64,000 nt of DNA from the NCBI GenBank assembly GCA_051531935.1, contig JAOPTR010000009.1:1-64000 (forward strand), written 5' to 3'. The notes beneath the pieces are model-generated. The model ran no database searches. It was not told where the DNA came from and worked only from the letters and a program-made list of their open reading frames with translations. The DNA is from OCS116 sp051531935. Its GTDB lineage: Bacteria > Pseudomonadota > Alphaproteobacteria > Rhizobiales > OSC116. Below, piece after piece: positions 51,605 to 61,101 of the stretch; position 1 is the first letter of the stretch, and every line of letters starts with the position of its first letter. Made by a program: the position numbers and the translations under genes.

Positions 51605-52210
51605 ATGGTACGCACCCTGACAGAAGACGAAAAAAACCAAAAACGCGCCAAATTGATAGAGCTTGCCACATGTATATTAGAACGTGAGGGCGAAGCGGGC
51701 TTAACGGCGCGCGGCCTTGCCAAAGAAGCAGGCATTAGTCGCACCACACCTTATTTATACTTTAAAGACAAAGAGGCCATTTTAAACGGCATCAGAATTG
51801 AAACCCTTAAAAATCTAACTGCCCAATTTTCTAAGGTAGCACCCGCAAAATCAATCATACAAATGCGAAATTTTGGCGAAATTTATACGCTTTTTGGCAT
51901 GAATAACCCCGCCCTTTATAAACTGGTTTTCATGTCTGAATTTTCGTGCAATCCCAAGCCAGTTGAATTAGAAAATGCTTTGGCTGACTTTCAATCGCTT
52001 ATGATTTCACCCATGAAAAAAGCCTATGAGGATGGCTTGATAAGTCTTCCGCCCGAACGCCTGAACTTGGTTATGTGGTCATGTATTCATGGCCTTATTA
52101 CCCTCAGCCATACAGGCCTGATAGACAAAGAGGTGGTTCTGCCGCAATTACGCCAAGATATTGGTTTTATATTATCACAAGGCTTTTTAGTGGGAGACAA
52201 AAACCCGTGA
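51605..52210 (+). CDS. TetR/AcrR family regulator of the MATE pump
   Basis: The 201-residue protein has the N-terminal TetR helix-turn-helix: GLTARGLAKEAGISRTTPYL followed by YFKDKEAILNGI. The C-terminal half, with a TetR_C-like helical bundle, binds an unknown ligand. GAGGA lies properly before the ATG at 51605; the frame itself opens at a GTG at 51587. It diverges from the MATE/MFS pair and is the obvious ligand-responsive repressor. Its stop overlaps the GTG start of the phosphatase gene. Confidence 0.9.
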   Translation: MVRTLTEDEKNQKRAKLIELATCILEREGEAGLTARGLAKEAGISRTTPYLYFKDKEAILNGIRIETLKNLTAQFSKVAPAKSIIQMRNFGEIYTLFGMNNPALYKLVFMSEFSCNPKPVELENALADFQSLMISPMKKAYEDGLISLPPERLNLVMWSCIHGLITLSHTGLIDKEVVLPQLRQDIGFILSQGFLVGDKNP

Positions 52211-53040
52211 GTATTGAAACCAGCTCTCAAGCGGCCACATCTCCCTTGAATACCGGCTTAGAACCCAAACATAGAATTTGCGTTATTGGCGATGTGCATG
52301 GCGAAATTGGATTGATGCAGGCTATGATCTTGGCATTTAAAGATACTTGCAAAGATTTTGAAAGCACCAAATTATTATTCTTGGGTGATTTCATCAACAA
52401 AGGTAAGTACAGTATGGATTGCCTGAAACTGGCTTCTAATACATTAAACCAAGCACAGCGTGGTGATGGCGAATTTTGTGAAGTTATTTGTTTGCAAGGC
52501 AATCATGAAGCCATGTTGCGGGTATTATTACACCCCGAATTACCGACAAATATTAAAAATAAAATCAAGAAAAAACCTCATATAATGAAAGACCTCGGCC
52601 TTACAGACCTTGATAATTTGGATGTTGAAACGCTGAAAGCGCGTTTAGGAGCTGAATTGGTCGGCTTTATTGACGGTTTAGAATCTCACCGTCAATTTGG
52701 TAATTTGTTATTTGTCCATGCCGGTACTGACCCTCAAAATAATAATTTAGAAGATCATTTAAGCCAAAAATGGAATTGCAGATCAGATACGCATTGGTGC
52801 TGGATTAAAGACACGTTTTTAAATAACCCTGTTCAGTTTCCAAACCTCACCGTTATACATGGGCATTCGCCCGTAAAGCCCAACCCGAGCGGAATATTTA
52901 TAGGGCGCGAATGTAAAGATGGTAAAATAAACTTAGATGCGGGCAGCTATAAAACACATGTTATTATGGGCGCAGAATTTACCAATATTGGGTATAACTT
53001 GTCTTGCGCTTATGATTTAACCACAAATGACATTATGTAA
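52207..53040 (+). CDS. Metallophosphoesterase (PPP/ApaH-like)
   Basis: The 277-residue protein has the calcineurin-like metal-site motifs in order: GDVHGE with Asp29 and His31, FLGDFINKGK near residue 60, QGNHEAMLR near 98, and later HAGTD and IHGHSP. It resembles bacterial PPP-type serine/threonine phosphatases and diadenosine tetraphosphatases; the substrate is unclear. It starts with GTG overlapping the TetR stop in GTGA, so it is co-translated with that regulator. Confidence 0.88.
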   Translation: MSIETSSQAATSPLNTGLEPKHRICVIGDVHGEIGLMQAMILAFKDTCKDFESTKLLFLGDFINKGKYSMDCLKLASNTLNQAQRGDGEFCEVICLQGNHEAMLRVLLHPELPTNIKNKIKKKPHIMKDLGLTDLDNLDVETLKARLGAELVGFIDGLESHRQFGNLLFVHAGTDPQNNNLEDHLSQKWNCRSDTHWCWIKDTFLNNPVQFPNLTVIHGHSPVKPNPSGIFIGRECKDGKINLDAGSYKTHVIMGAEFTNIGYNLSCAYDLTTNDIM

Positions 53041-53093
53041 TTAGGTTTGATAGTTTAAAGCACAACCTGAATATAAATTTAAGAAATAGACAT

Positions 53094-54836
53094 ATGAGCA
53101 AACCCTTATTAGCAGCACAAAATATTCATTTCGGCTATGGCGTCGAAAAAATGTTTGACGAATTAACCCTGCATATTGGCGCGAATGACCGCGTTGGTTT
53201 GGTGGGTACAAATGGCTGTGGCAAATCTACCTTATTGAAAATATTGAGCAAAACACTAGATATATCGAGCGGCGAGATTATCAATAATAACCGCATGGTT
53301 ATGTCTGTTGTCGACCAATTTGTGCCCACAGATTTACAAAGCGAAAATATTTACAACATTATACTGGCGCAATTGCCTGCCGATATGCGCAATGAAAGTG
53401 CCTATCTAGTCGATATTATGCTTAAAGATATGGGCTTTGCCGAGGTTGATTTTGGCAAAAACATTAATGAGCTATCGGGTGGTCAGGTGAATTTGGTATT
53501 GATGGCACGCGCGCTCATCACCAACCCAGATTTATTGCTTATGGACGAGCCTTCAAACCATTTGGACGTCGAAGCCATATTGAAACTAGAGCAATTTTTT
53601 ATTGAGCATTATAAAAATGCCTTCTTAATCATCTCGCATGATGTTGAATTACTTAATAAAATAACCAATAAAACAATATTCATTAAAGACGGCAAAGCCT
53701 ATCAATATAACTTGCCCTATAGTGCGGCACGGGTCGAATTTTTGGCATATGAAGAAACGCTAAAAAAACAACGTGCAGCCGAAGAACAAGAGATTGATCG
53801 CTTGGCAGCCACTGCCAAACGCTTGGCAATTTGGGGGCGTGAACATGATAATGAGAAATTTGCCCGCAAGGCCAAATCCATCGAGAAAAAAGTCGATAAA
53901 TTAGACGCCAAAAAAACCGAAACATTTAACCGTAATAAATATAAATTAAATGTCGAAACTGATAATTTACGCGCCAAAACTCTGCTCGAAGTGAAAGATT
54001 TTCAAGTAAAAACTCTTGATGGCGCACGTGACCTTTATAAAGTGAAGGGTTTTTACATTAACAATGGCGATCGTATTATTTTATTTGGCGCCAATGGTTT
54101 GGGGAAATCGACCTTTGTTAAAAATTTAGTCAGCCAGTTTGAAGGTGAATTTGGGCAAGATAATGTGGCGCAAATTCGGTTTAACCCACAAGTTTCAATG
54201 GGGTATTATGACCAAGAACAAGAGCAATTGGATGGCAATAAAAGTATTTTCAACTATCTGAATGACATGTTTGATATGCCCGATCTGACCATTCAGCGCG
54301 CTATATTACAAGCGGGTTTTAATTATGATGAAATGGATAAAAAGATAAGCCTCTTATCGGGTGGTGAAAAGGCGCGAATATTGTTCACCAAACTGAACTT
54401 ACAGCGCCCCAACTTTATTATTTTGGACGAGCCAACCAACCATATTGACCTTTATGGACGCGAAGAATTGATACGCCAACTCACCTCTTCTGGTGCCACA
54501 TTGCTAATCATTGGTCATGACCGAAAATTCTGTAACATTGTTGGAAATCGGTTTTTTATGATTGAGCGTAATAAACTGGTGGAGATTGAAAATTCGGGTA
54601 TTTTTTATGATAGTTTAAAATCGTCAATGCCAACTAACACAAAGACAGAGTCGGTAGCGAAACAAGAATCTACGCAGACAATTATTGATGATGAAGAGCA
54701 AATATTAGAACGCGTTATGGAATTAGAAGAATTGCTCGAAGCGGATATTGCGCGCAAAGCCAAACATCAAAAACCTGTGTTGCAAAAAGTTTGGAAAGAA
54801 GAAATTGCAAAGCTTTATGAGGCACTGAATGACTAA
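53094..54836 (+). CDS. ABC-F family ATPase
   Basis: The 580-residue soluble protein has two ATP-binding domains without membrane helices: Walker A GTNGCGKST near residue 40 and signature LSGGQ, then GANGLGKST near 330 and LLSGGEKARILF. Walker B motifs LLMDEPSNHLD and ILDEPTNHID are present. A basic linker near residues 220-300 and a charged C-terminal coiled coil complete it. ABC-F proteins act on stalled ribosomes; the subtype is not clear. It overlaps the kinase gene downstream by eight bases. Confidence 0.92.
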   Translation: MSKPLLAAQNIHFGYGVEKMFDELTLHIGANDRVGLVGTNGCGKSTLLKILSKTLDISSGEIINNNRMVMSVVDQFVPTDLQSENIYNIILAQLPADMRNESAYLVDIMLKDMGFAEVDFGKNINELSGGQVNLVLMARALITNPDLLLMDEPSNHLDVEAILKLEQFFIEHYKNAFLIISHDVELLNKITNKTIFIKDGKAYQYNLPYSAARVEFLAYEETLKKQRAAEEQEIDRLAATAKRLAIWGREHDNEKFARKAKSIEKKVDKLDAKKTETFNRNKYKLNVETDNLRAKTLLEVKDFQVKTLDGARDLYKVKGFYINNGDRIILFGANGLGKSTFVKNLVSQFEGEFGQDNVAQIRFNPQVSMGYYDQEQEQLDGNKSIFNYLNDMFDMPDLTIQRAILQAGFNYDEMDKKISLLSGGEKARILFTKLNLQRPNFIILDEPTNHIDLYGREELIRQLTSSGATLLIIGHDRKFCNIVGNRFFMIERNKLVEIENSGIFYDSLKSSMPTNTKTESVAKQESTQTIIDDEEQILERVMELEELLEADIARKAKHQKPVLQKVWKEEIAKLYEALND

Positions 54837-55476
54837 ACGTTCAGAGTTTTTGGCTGAATTGGTTAATCGGATTTTGGCCGCGCAGAATGACGGTGTTTTA
54901 CAGGTGGCTATTAATGGTGTTGATGGCAGTGGTAAAACCCGTTTAGCCGATGAGTTGGCGCCGCTTTTAATTGCAAAAGGCGCACAAATTATCCGCGCTT
55001 CAATTGATGATTTTCACAACCCGCGCGCAGTTAGATATGCCAAAGGTAGATCATCTCCTATTGGCTTTTACCAAGATAGTTTTAATTTTGAAGTTTTTAA
55101 AAATTTACTGCTAAAACCCTTAAGCGCAAACGGTAATCTGCTTTACAAAAATGCAGCTTTTGATCATGTGACAGATCAAGCGGTTGAGATGGATTATACA
55201 AAGGCCGAACGACCTTCTATATTATTAGTTGATGGCATTTTTTTGTTTCATTCAAAATTGATAAAATATTTTGACCTCAAGATTTTTCTTGATGTGCCAT
55301 TTGAAATTTCATACGCACGAATGGCATTGCGTGATGGCTCTACGCCTGACCCAAATGCTGCCGAAAACAAGCGATATCTAGAAGGCCAGAAACTATATTT
55401 TGCAGATTGCAAGCCACATCAAAATGCCGATATTTTGATTGATTATGCTGATTTTAAACTGCCTAAAATTCTGTAA
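54829..55476 (+). CDS. Uridine kinase-like P-loop kinase
   Basis: The 215-residue protein has a Walker A, GVDGSGKTRLADELAPLL near residues 24-42, an IRASIDDFHNPR substrate motif and LLVDGIFLFHS, as in uridine kinase and related small-molecule kinases. The phosphorylated substrate is uncertain. It starts inside the last eight bases of the ABC-F gene and ends at a strong terminator. Confidence 0.85.
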   Translation: MTKRSEFLAELVNRILAAQNDGVLQVAINGVDGSGKTRLADELAPLLIAKGAQIIRASIDDFHNPRAVRYAKGRSSPIGFYQDSFNFEVFKNLLLKPLSANGNLLYKNAAFDHVTDQAVEMDYTKAERPSILLVDGIFLFHSKLIKYFDLKIFLDVPFEISYARMALRDGSTPDPNAAENKRYLEGQKLYFADCKPHQNADILIDYADFKLPKIL

Positions 55477-55499
55477 AATTCAACAGATACAGCACAAAA

Positions 55500-55522
55500 A
55501 AGGCCTGTTTAAAACAGGCCTT
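55500..55522. terminator. Bidirectional terminator
   Basis: AAGGCCTGTT pairs with AACAGGCCTT around a three-base loop and is preceded by AAAA and followed by TTCTGC. It lies between the kinase gene and the convergent secreted-protein gene. Confidence 0.8.
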
Positions 55523-55558
55523 CTGCATTAGCTATACACGCCGAAGCGAGGTGCGGCT

Positions 55559-55942
55559 TTATTTAAAACATTGCCCTGCAATTTCGCGAGGCGATTGTGT
55601 TTTATTGATAACTTGTAGCAATTCTTCTGGCTTACAAGTTTGCTTCATCGGGCCTTTTACCCATTCTCTACTCTTCATCAGAGTGTCTTTATCCAATTTT
55701 ACATTGGCAATTAGTTTTTTAGCAACAGATTGATATTCTTCTGTTTTTGGTGAAGGTAATTCAATATCGGTTTCAAAAGCACCTGCACTTGCGCTCACAG
55801 GGCAAGGGCCATTAAAAGTACATTGCAACCAGCACCCAACAGGGTCCCATGTTGACCAGCAGCTACTTGCGGCCGATGCTGATGTTCCCATTAAGCCAGT
55901 AATTGCGGCAACTGCTAGAACCATTGTTTTAATTTTTTTCAT
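55559..55942 (-). CDS. Small Cys-rich secreted protein
   Basis: The family is not recognised. The 127-residue product has a clear signal peptide, MVLAVAAITGLMGTSASA, cleaved near residue 24. The mature protein starts with a tight Cys cluster, SSCWSTWDPVGCWLQC followed by NGPCPV, and has two more cysteines near the end in QTCKPEE and GQCFK. Six cysteines suggest three disulfides in the periplasm or outside the cell. It stands alone, converging with the kinase gene. Confidence 0.72.
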   Translation of the reverse strand: MKKIKTMVLAVAAITGLMGTSASAASSCWSTWDPVGCWLQCTFNGPCPVSASAGAFETDIELPSPKTEEYQSVAKKLIANVKLDKDTLMKSREWVKGPMKQTCKPEELLQVINKTQSPREIAGQCFK

Positions 55943-56120
55943 TATAAATACCCTCTTTAAATAATTTGGTGTTGAAATTTATTTAACAACACTCTGTTGA
56001 AGCTCTGTGTTTGTTTAAGCCTTAAACAAGATATAAACGAAGCTACATGAATGCAAAATGAACGACTTGACTTTAATTTTTGTTCTCGTTATGTTCTTTA
56101 TAGTTCAAGAGGAGATGTAT

Positions 56121-56531
56121 ATGATTAACGGAAGTTGCCTTTGCGGAAATATTAAATTTGAAATTACGGGTGAACCATTTTCGCTGAGTTATTGCCATTG
56201 TTCGCGGTGCCGCAAGGCCGCAGGTGTATATTCTGCTGTTTTGGTTGGAAAAGCCGATGATCTTTTAATTACACAAGGCCATGATGATATTGCCAAATTC
56301 TCACCTGGGAAAGATTGGAAATTTGAACGGTGTTTTTGTAAAAATTGCGGTACATCTTTAGGCGATATGGCAACAGGCGATATATATGTAATTGCCGCCT
56401 CGGCTTTGGTTGATGACCCCAAAATACGGCCTAGTGCACATATTCATACGGCTTCAAAACCAGATTGGTACGAAATTATTGGCGATTTACAAAAATTCGA
56501 AGGCGATTATATTCCAGACAAATCGGTTTGA
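56121..56531 (+). CDS. GFA family zinc protein
   Basis: The 136-residue protein has the GFA pattern: GSCLCGNIKFEITGEPF, SYCHCSRCRKAAG and FCKNCGTSLG, cysteines that bind zinc as in glutathione-dependent formaldehyde-activating enzyme. Few family members have proven formaldehyde activity, so the substrate is open. AGGAG abuts ATG 56115; ATG 56121 is properly spaced and is used. Confidence 0.9.
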   Translation: MINGSCLCGNIKFEITGEPFSLSYCHCSRCRKAAGVYSAVLVGKADDLLITQGHDDIAKFSPGKDWKFERCFCKNCGTSLGDMATGDIYVIAASALVDDPKIRPSAHIHTASKPDWYEIIGDLQKFEGDYIPDKSV

Positions 56532-56650
56532 TGGGGTAGTCTTTAAGCTTATTTCTTTAATGACGTGGATAGATAGTTAAAATTGTTTATATTTTTTTAA
56601 AATTATTCTAGTAAAGTGGAACTTAGTATCAGTTACAAAAGTTAAACACC

Positions 56651-57277
56651 ATGTCTACACCCCATCGTAAATTCACCGAAAAAACTCTCATTGTTGCTAG
56701 CCATAACCAAGGCAAAATTCGTGAAATAAACGAATTACTCAAGCCATTTGGCATTTTGGCAAAATCAGCTGCTGAGCTAAACCTTATTGAACCCGAAGAA
56801 ACGGGCGAAACATTTGCCGAAAATGCAGAGCTAAAAGCATTGACGGCTGCAGAAGCCTCGGGCTTACCATGTTTGGCTGATGATAGTGGTTATAGTGTTG
56901 TTGCCCTAAATGGCGACCCAGGTATTTACAGCGCGCGCTGGGCTGGTGATCACAAAGATTTTGCACTTGCCATGCAAATGGTTGAATGTAAATTGCAAGA
57001 CAAAGACGCGCAGGAAGATGAAGACCGCGCTGCCGCATTTATTTGCGCATTAACATTGGCTTGGCCAGATGGGCATATGGAAACTTTTGAAGGCCGTGTT
57101 GATGGCACAAGCATTTGGCCACCCCAAGGCGAAAATGGTTTTGGTTATGACCCCATTTTTAAAGCCAAAGGCCATGACCGCACATTTGCCGAAATGGACA
57201 GAAGCGAAAAGCAAAAAATTTCTCATCGTGCTGATGCCTTTGAACAATTGGTCAACGCCTGTTTTAAAGCGGCTTAG
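56651..57277 (+). CDS. rdgB: XTP/dITP diphosphatase
   Basis: RdgB (Ham1) hydrolyses dITP, XTP and related noncanonical nucleotides and keeps them out of DNA. The 208-residue protein shows SHNQGKIREINELLKPFGI, ADDSGYSVVALNGDPGIYSA and GFGYDPIFKAKGHDRTFAEM, the substrate- and magnesium-binding motifs. It is followed two bases later by hemW, a conserved alphaproteobacterial order. Confidence 0.97.
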   Translation: MSTPHRKFTEKTLIVASHNQGKIREINELLKPFGILAKSAAELNLIEPEETGETFAENAELKALTAAEASGLPCLADDSGYSVVALNGDPGIYSARWAGDHKDFALAMQMVECKLQDKDAQEDEDRAAAFICALTLAWPDGHMETFEGRVDGTSIWPPQGENGFGYDPIFKAKGHDRTFAEMDRSEKQKISHRADAFEQLVNACFKAA

Positions 57278-57279
57278 CT

Positions 57280-58443
57280 ATGTTGCAGGCTGAACAATTT
57301 GGTATATATGTGCATTGGCCGTTTTGTGCCGCAAAATGCCCTTATTGCGATTTCAATTCACATGTAAGGCGCAAGCCGATTGACGAAGCACGCTTTGTCG
57401 CGGCTTATCTTAAAGAGCTAGATTATATGCACAATCTAGCGCCTAACCGCAAAGTAAGCTCGGTATTTTTTGGTGGCGGCACACCGTCCTTAATGAGCGG
57501 CCGTGCTGTTGGCGCAATTTTAGATAGAATAGACCATTTATGGGGCTATGAGCCACAGGCCGAAATTAGCTTAGAGGCCAACCCAACATCAATTGATAGC
57601 CAAAATTTTGCCGCTTACAAAAGCGCTGGCGTTAACCGCATATCCATTGGCGTACAAGCCATGAATGATGCTGATTTACGAAAACTTGGCCGCATGCATA
57701 GTGTCGATGAGGCCAAAGGCGCCATTAAACTTGCACAAAATTTATTTGAACGCATTTCGTTTGATTTAATTTACGCACGGCCACAGCAAACTCTTGCGCA
57801 ATGGCAAAACGAGCTAAAGCAAGCCATCGAGCTTGGTACGGATCATCTATCACTTTATCAACTCACCATTGAAAGCGGCACTCGCTTTGCCGATCTTTAC
57901 AAATTGGGTAAAATTGATATGCCGGATGATGACCATGCACGCGAACTATATGACGCAACCGAAGAAATTTGTGCAGGCTATGGTTTGTATAATTACGAAA
58001 TTTCTAACTATGCCAAAGCCGGCGAAGAATGCCGACATAATTTGCTTTATTGGCGTTATGACGAATATGCTGCCATTGGCGCAGGGGCGCATAGCCGCTT
58101 GAAATCAAGCAACGACCCGCGCGTCCGCCATGCTCGCATTGACCAACGGCAACCCGAAATTTGGTTGGAGACAGTCGAAACCCAAGGCCATGCCTTTATT
58201 GATGTTGAGGAATTAACACCACCTGCACAAGCGGTTGAATATTTACTTATGTGCATGCGGTTGCGCGAAGGTGTGAGCCTGGAGCGTTATCAGCATCTAT
58301 CGGGTGAAGATTTAAATATACAAAACATCAACAAGATGGTCGAAGCCAAGTTGTTGATCCATGATGCTGACGCCAAACGCATCCGCACCACAGAAGAAGG
58401 TTTAAGATTGACCGATTATATAATCGGCCAATTATTAGATTAA
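57280..58443 (+). CDS. hemW: Heme chaperone HemW (radical SAM)
   Basis: HemW resembles coproporphyrinogen dehydrogenase HemN but acts as a heme-binding protein that inserts heme into respiratory enzymes. The 387-residue protein has the radical-SAM CxxxCxxC at Cys16, Cys20 and Cys23 in FCAAKCPYCDF, and FFGGGTPSLM. The fourth cysteine typical of true HemN next to the cluster is absent (the next residue is D), as in HemW. It fits with the heme-dependent cbb3 oxidase elsewhere in the window. Confidence 0.93.
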   Translation: MLQAEQFGIYVHWPFCAAKCPYCDFNSHVRRKPIDEARFVAAYLKELDYMHNLAPNRKVSSVFFGGGTPSLMSGRAVGAILDRIDHLWGYEPQAEISLEANPTSIDSQNFAAYKSAGVNRISIGVQAMNDADLRKLGRMHSVDEAKGAIKLAQNLFERISFDLIYARPQQTLAQWQNELKQAIELGTDHLSLYQLTIESGTRFADLYKLGKIDMPDDDHARELYDATEEICAGYGLYNYEISNYAKAGEECRHNLLYWRYDEYAAIGAGAHSRLKSSNDPRVRHARIDQRQPEIWLETVETQGHAFIDVEELTPPAQAVEYLLMCMRLREGVSLERYQHLSGEDLNIQNINKMVEAKLLIHDADAKRIRTTEEGLRLTDYIIGQLLD

Positions 58444-58473
58444 GCATTGCATTCGCTTGGCTAAGTTTAGCGA

Positions 58474-59658
58474 TTAATTACCCGCTAAACCACCACGGCC
58501 AACATTTTTAAAACCACCGCTACCCGCTTGCATCACACTCAAACTATAATTTGAGATGCCGTTAAAGCTGTAGCTGTAATGACCCAATACGCCACCAAAG
58601 CCGCCTGCCCGTGCAATCGCATCTGGGGTGAAGCGTGTGCCTGCAATACCTGTACGACCCAATGTAGCCACTAAGCTCAAAGAATCATAAGCCAAAGCTG
58701 CGCGTTCTGTCGAGGGTGTGCTGCCAAATAATGAGGCATAGCGTGAGTTAAAGCGGTTAAGCGCATTTGAATCGGCACTGGCAAACCAACCACCAGACAA
58801 TTGCGCAATGCTGTTAGTACCCGCTTTATTCCAAAGACTTGTGCCTAGGAATTTAACACCGCTAGCTTCATAACCTGCTGATTGCATCACTTTAATGATA
58901 TTTTTGTTCACATTCGGGCCTTCAGGCAATAACAATGCGTTAGCTTTGGCCGATTTTGCTTGGGCGGCAAAGCCTTTTACATCGGCAATGAAACTAGCTT
59001 TTGATGCTGCAGTTCTTAACCGTGTATATGTGCCAGATGCAACCAATGTACCATGTCTGCTAGCTGCCGATTTAAACGATGCGGCCACAACATTACCAAA
59101 ACCACTTTTTGGTGTGAGTGAAGCAAAACGAGTTAAGCCACGGCTTGCGGCATATGCCACAACTTTTTCAATTTCTTTTTCACGCAAGAATGTTTGTAAA
59201 TAAACACCATTGCCTGCCACTTTACGATCTTGCGAGAAAGCGATTACAGGAATGCCTGCAGATCTGGCTTCTAAACCCACAACCCGAACAGCACTACCAG
59301 TGATAGGGCCTAAAATAACTTCTGCACCTTTGGCAATTACATTACGTGCCGCCGTACGCGGGCCTACGTCACTGCTGTTTTCAATAATCATTAGGATTTT
59401 GGCACCCTTATTATCAATAACCGCTAGTTCTAAAGCGTTTTTAACAATCTTGCCATATTTTGTACCCAGCGGCAGCACCACACCAACACGAATCGCCCCA
59501 TCTTGAATTAGGCGGTTAGGCACGTCACCTACCAAGCCCTCTTGAACGGGTGTTGTGTTTTGTAGCGGAGAGCCAAACCTAAGGCTAGAGGCACATGATG
59601 TGAGGCCAACAGCCATTAAAGCCATCATGCCAAATTTAAATATGCTAGATTTCTTCAT
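58474..59658 (-). CDS. LpoA-like lipoprotein / periplasmic binding fold
   Basis: The 394-residue protein has a lipoprotein signal with the lipobox cysteine at about residue 22 in GLTSCASS. The remainder is a type I periplasmic-binding fold, with IRVGVVLPLGTKYGKI, AEVILGPITGSAVRVVGLEA and PVIAFSQDRKVAG. In this position next to rsmI, alphaproteobacterial homologues are annotated as penicillin-binding protein activators. The related enterobacterial LpoA activates PBP1a, and a PBP1a gene is present at 5011. It diverges from rsmI. Confidence 0.88.
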   Translation of the reverse strand: MKKSSIFKFGMMALMAVGLTSCASSLRFGSPLQNTTPVQEGLVGDVPNRLIQDGAIRVGVVLPLGTKYGKIVKNALELAVIDNKGAKILMIIENSSDVGPRTAARNVIAKGAEVILGPITGSAVRVVGLEARSAGIPVIAFSQDRKVAGNGVYLQTFLREKEIEKVVAYAASRGLTRFASLTPKSGFGNVVAASFKSAASRHGTLVASGTYTRLRTAASKASFIADVKGFAAQAKSAKANALLLPEGPNVNKNIIKVMQSAGYEASGVKFLGTSLWNKAGTNSIAQLSGGWFASADSNALNRFNSRYASLFGSTPSTERAALAYDSLSLVATLGRTGIAGTRFTPDAIARAGGFGGVLGHYSYSFNGISNYSLSVMQAGSGGFKNVGRGGLAGN

Positions 59659-59879
59659 CATAACTGCTTCAACCTTTTTAAAATATCAAGAATATTGCTG
59701 ATTTATAATCCAATTTTTATAGACTATAATTTAATTTCAAGTAAAAATTAACCATAAAATGCGCCACTCGCTATCTTTTTATACCTTAAACCTACCATTA
59801 TGCATTATGTGTTGCCTTTTAGCCGCAAAATATGGCAATAATGAGCCACATATTCAAGGCCGCGACCTGAGGAAAACCT

Positions 59880-60731
59880 GTGCAGATAAACATCGAAAAA
59901 CAACAATTACCCGCAGGGCTCTATGTGGTCGCCACTCCCTTAGGTAATTTAAAGGATATCAGCATCCGCGCGCTTGAAACCTTAGAATCGGTCGATTTTA
60001 TTTGGTGTGAGGATAAACGTATTTCGGTAAGGCTGCTACAAGCCTATGGTATAAACACAAAATTATTTGCCTATCACGAGCATAATGCAGCCGATGAAAT
60101 GCCACATATATTGGCCAAAATTGAATCGGGTGCAGCGGTTGCCCTTATATCCGATGCCGGCACACCGCTTATTTCAGACCCGGGAATGAAATTAATATCC
60201 GAATGCCGCGCCCAAGATTTAGCGCTTATACCTATCCCGGGTGCTAGCGCCCCTATTACCGCGCTCAGCGTTGCGGGCATGCCGACAAATCGGTTTTTAT
60301 TTGAAGGGTTTTTACCCAATAAAAAAATGAAAAAAGCTTCTGTCATTGACGAGCTTAAAAATATCGACGCCACATTGATCTTTTTTGAATCGCCAAAAAG
60401 ACTGCTCTCTAGCCTAGAGCTTATTGCCGAAATGCTGCCTGATAGACAAGTGACAGTGGCGCGCGAGCTGACCAAAATCTACGAAGAAGTAGTTACCCTT
60501 GATGCCGTGCAAATATACGCCGAGTTTAAAAGCCGCGAGCGTATAAGAGGCGAAATTGTTTTGATGATTGCCCCCGCCACCCAACAAGCCGAAATTAGCC
60601 AAGATGATATTGATATGGCACTTGGAAAAGCGCTTGAAAAAATGCGGGTTAAAGAAGCCGCTAATTTTGTTGCTGAGCAGCTTGGTTTACCTAAAAAAAC
60701 ATTATACCAACGGGCGCTAGAAATTAAATGA
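59880..60731 (+). CDS. rsmI: 16S rRNA (cytidine-1402 2-prime-O) methyltransferase
   Basis: RsmI methylates the ribose of C1402 in the ribosomal decoding centre. The 283-residue tetrapyrrole-methylase-fold protein has VATPLGNLKDIS at the N-terminus, ISDAGTPLISDPG and PGASAPITALSVAGMPTNRF. The start is GTG at 59880. Its stop overlaps the yraN start by four bases, the usual order in this group. Confidence 0.97.
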   Translation: MQINIEKQQLPAGLYVVATPLGNLKDISIRALETLESVDFIWCEDKRISVRLLQAYGINTKLFAYHEHNAADEMPHILAKIESGAAVALISDAGTPLISDPGMKLISECRAQDLALIPIPGASAPITALSVAGMPTNRFLFEGFLPNKKMKKASVIDELKNIDATLIFFESPKRLLSSLELIAEMLPDRQVTVARELTKIYEEVVTLDAVQIYAEFKSRERIRGEIVLMIAPATQQAEISQDDIDMALGKALEKMRVKEAANFVAEQLGLPKKTLYQRALEIK

Positions 60732-61084
60732 CCCAAACCAATAATCGCCAAAAAAATGAACAAAAAGGGCGATTTGCAGAATATTTTGCAATCTTTTATA
60801 TGGCCATCAGAGGCCACCGTTGCCTCGCCATGCGCTATAAATGTTCCGCAGGCGAAATAGATTTAATTTTCAAACGCGGTAACGACATTATTTTTTGTGA
60901 AGTTAAGTATAGAAGTGACGAAAAAACATTGCTTTATAGCGTGAGCAACCAACAAAAACAGCGGATTAGACGGGCTGCAGAATTTTGGCTGGCACAAAAA
61001 AATCTAGTGCGGCATAATATCCGCTTTGACTTTATTGGTTTGACAAAATGGAAAAAACCAACACATATAAAAGACGCATTCTAA
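60728..61084 (+). CDS. yraN: YraN family endonuclease-like protein (UPF0102)
   Basis: The 118-residue protein has the restriction-endonuclease-like core of UPF0102: GRFAEYFAIFYMAIRGHRCL, then GEIDLIFKRGNDIIFCEVKY. The conserved E, D and E-x-K residues are intact. The cellular role is unproven, probably in DNA processing. It overlaps rsmI by four bases. Confidence 0.93.
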   Translation: MTQTNNRQKNEQKGRFAEYFAIFYMAIRGHRCLAMRYKCSAGEIDLIFKRGNDIIFCEVKYRSDEKTLLYSVSNQQKQRIRRAAEFWLAQKNLVRHNIRFDFIGLTKWKKPTHIKDAF

Positions 61085-61101
61085 GGGTTTTGGAGCTTGT
61101 T

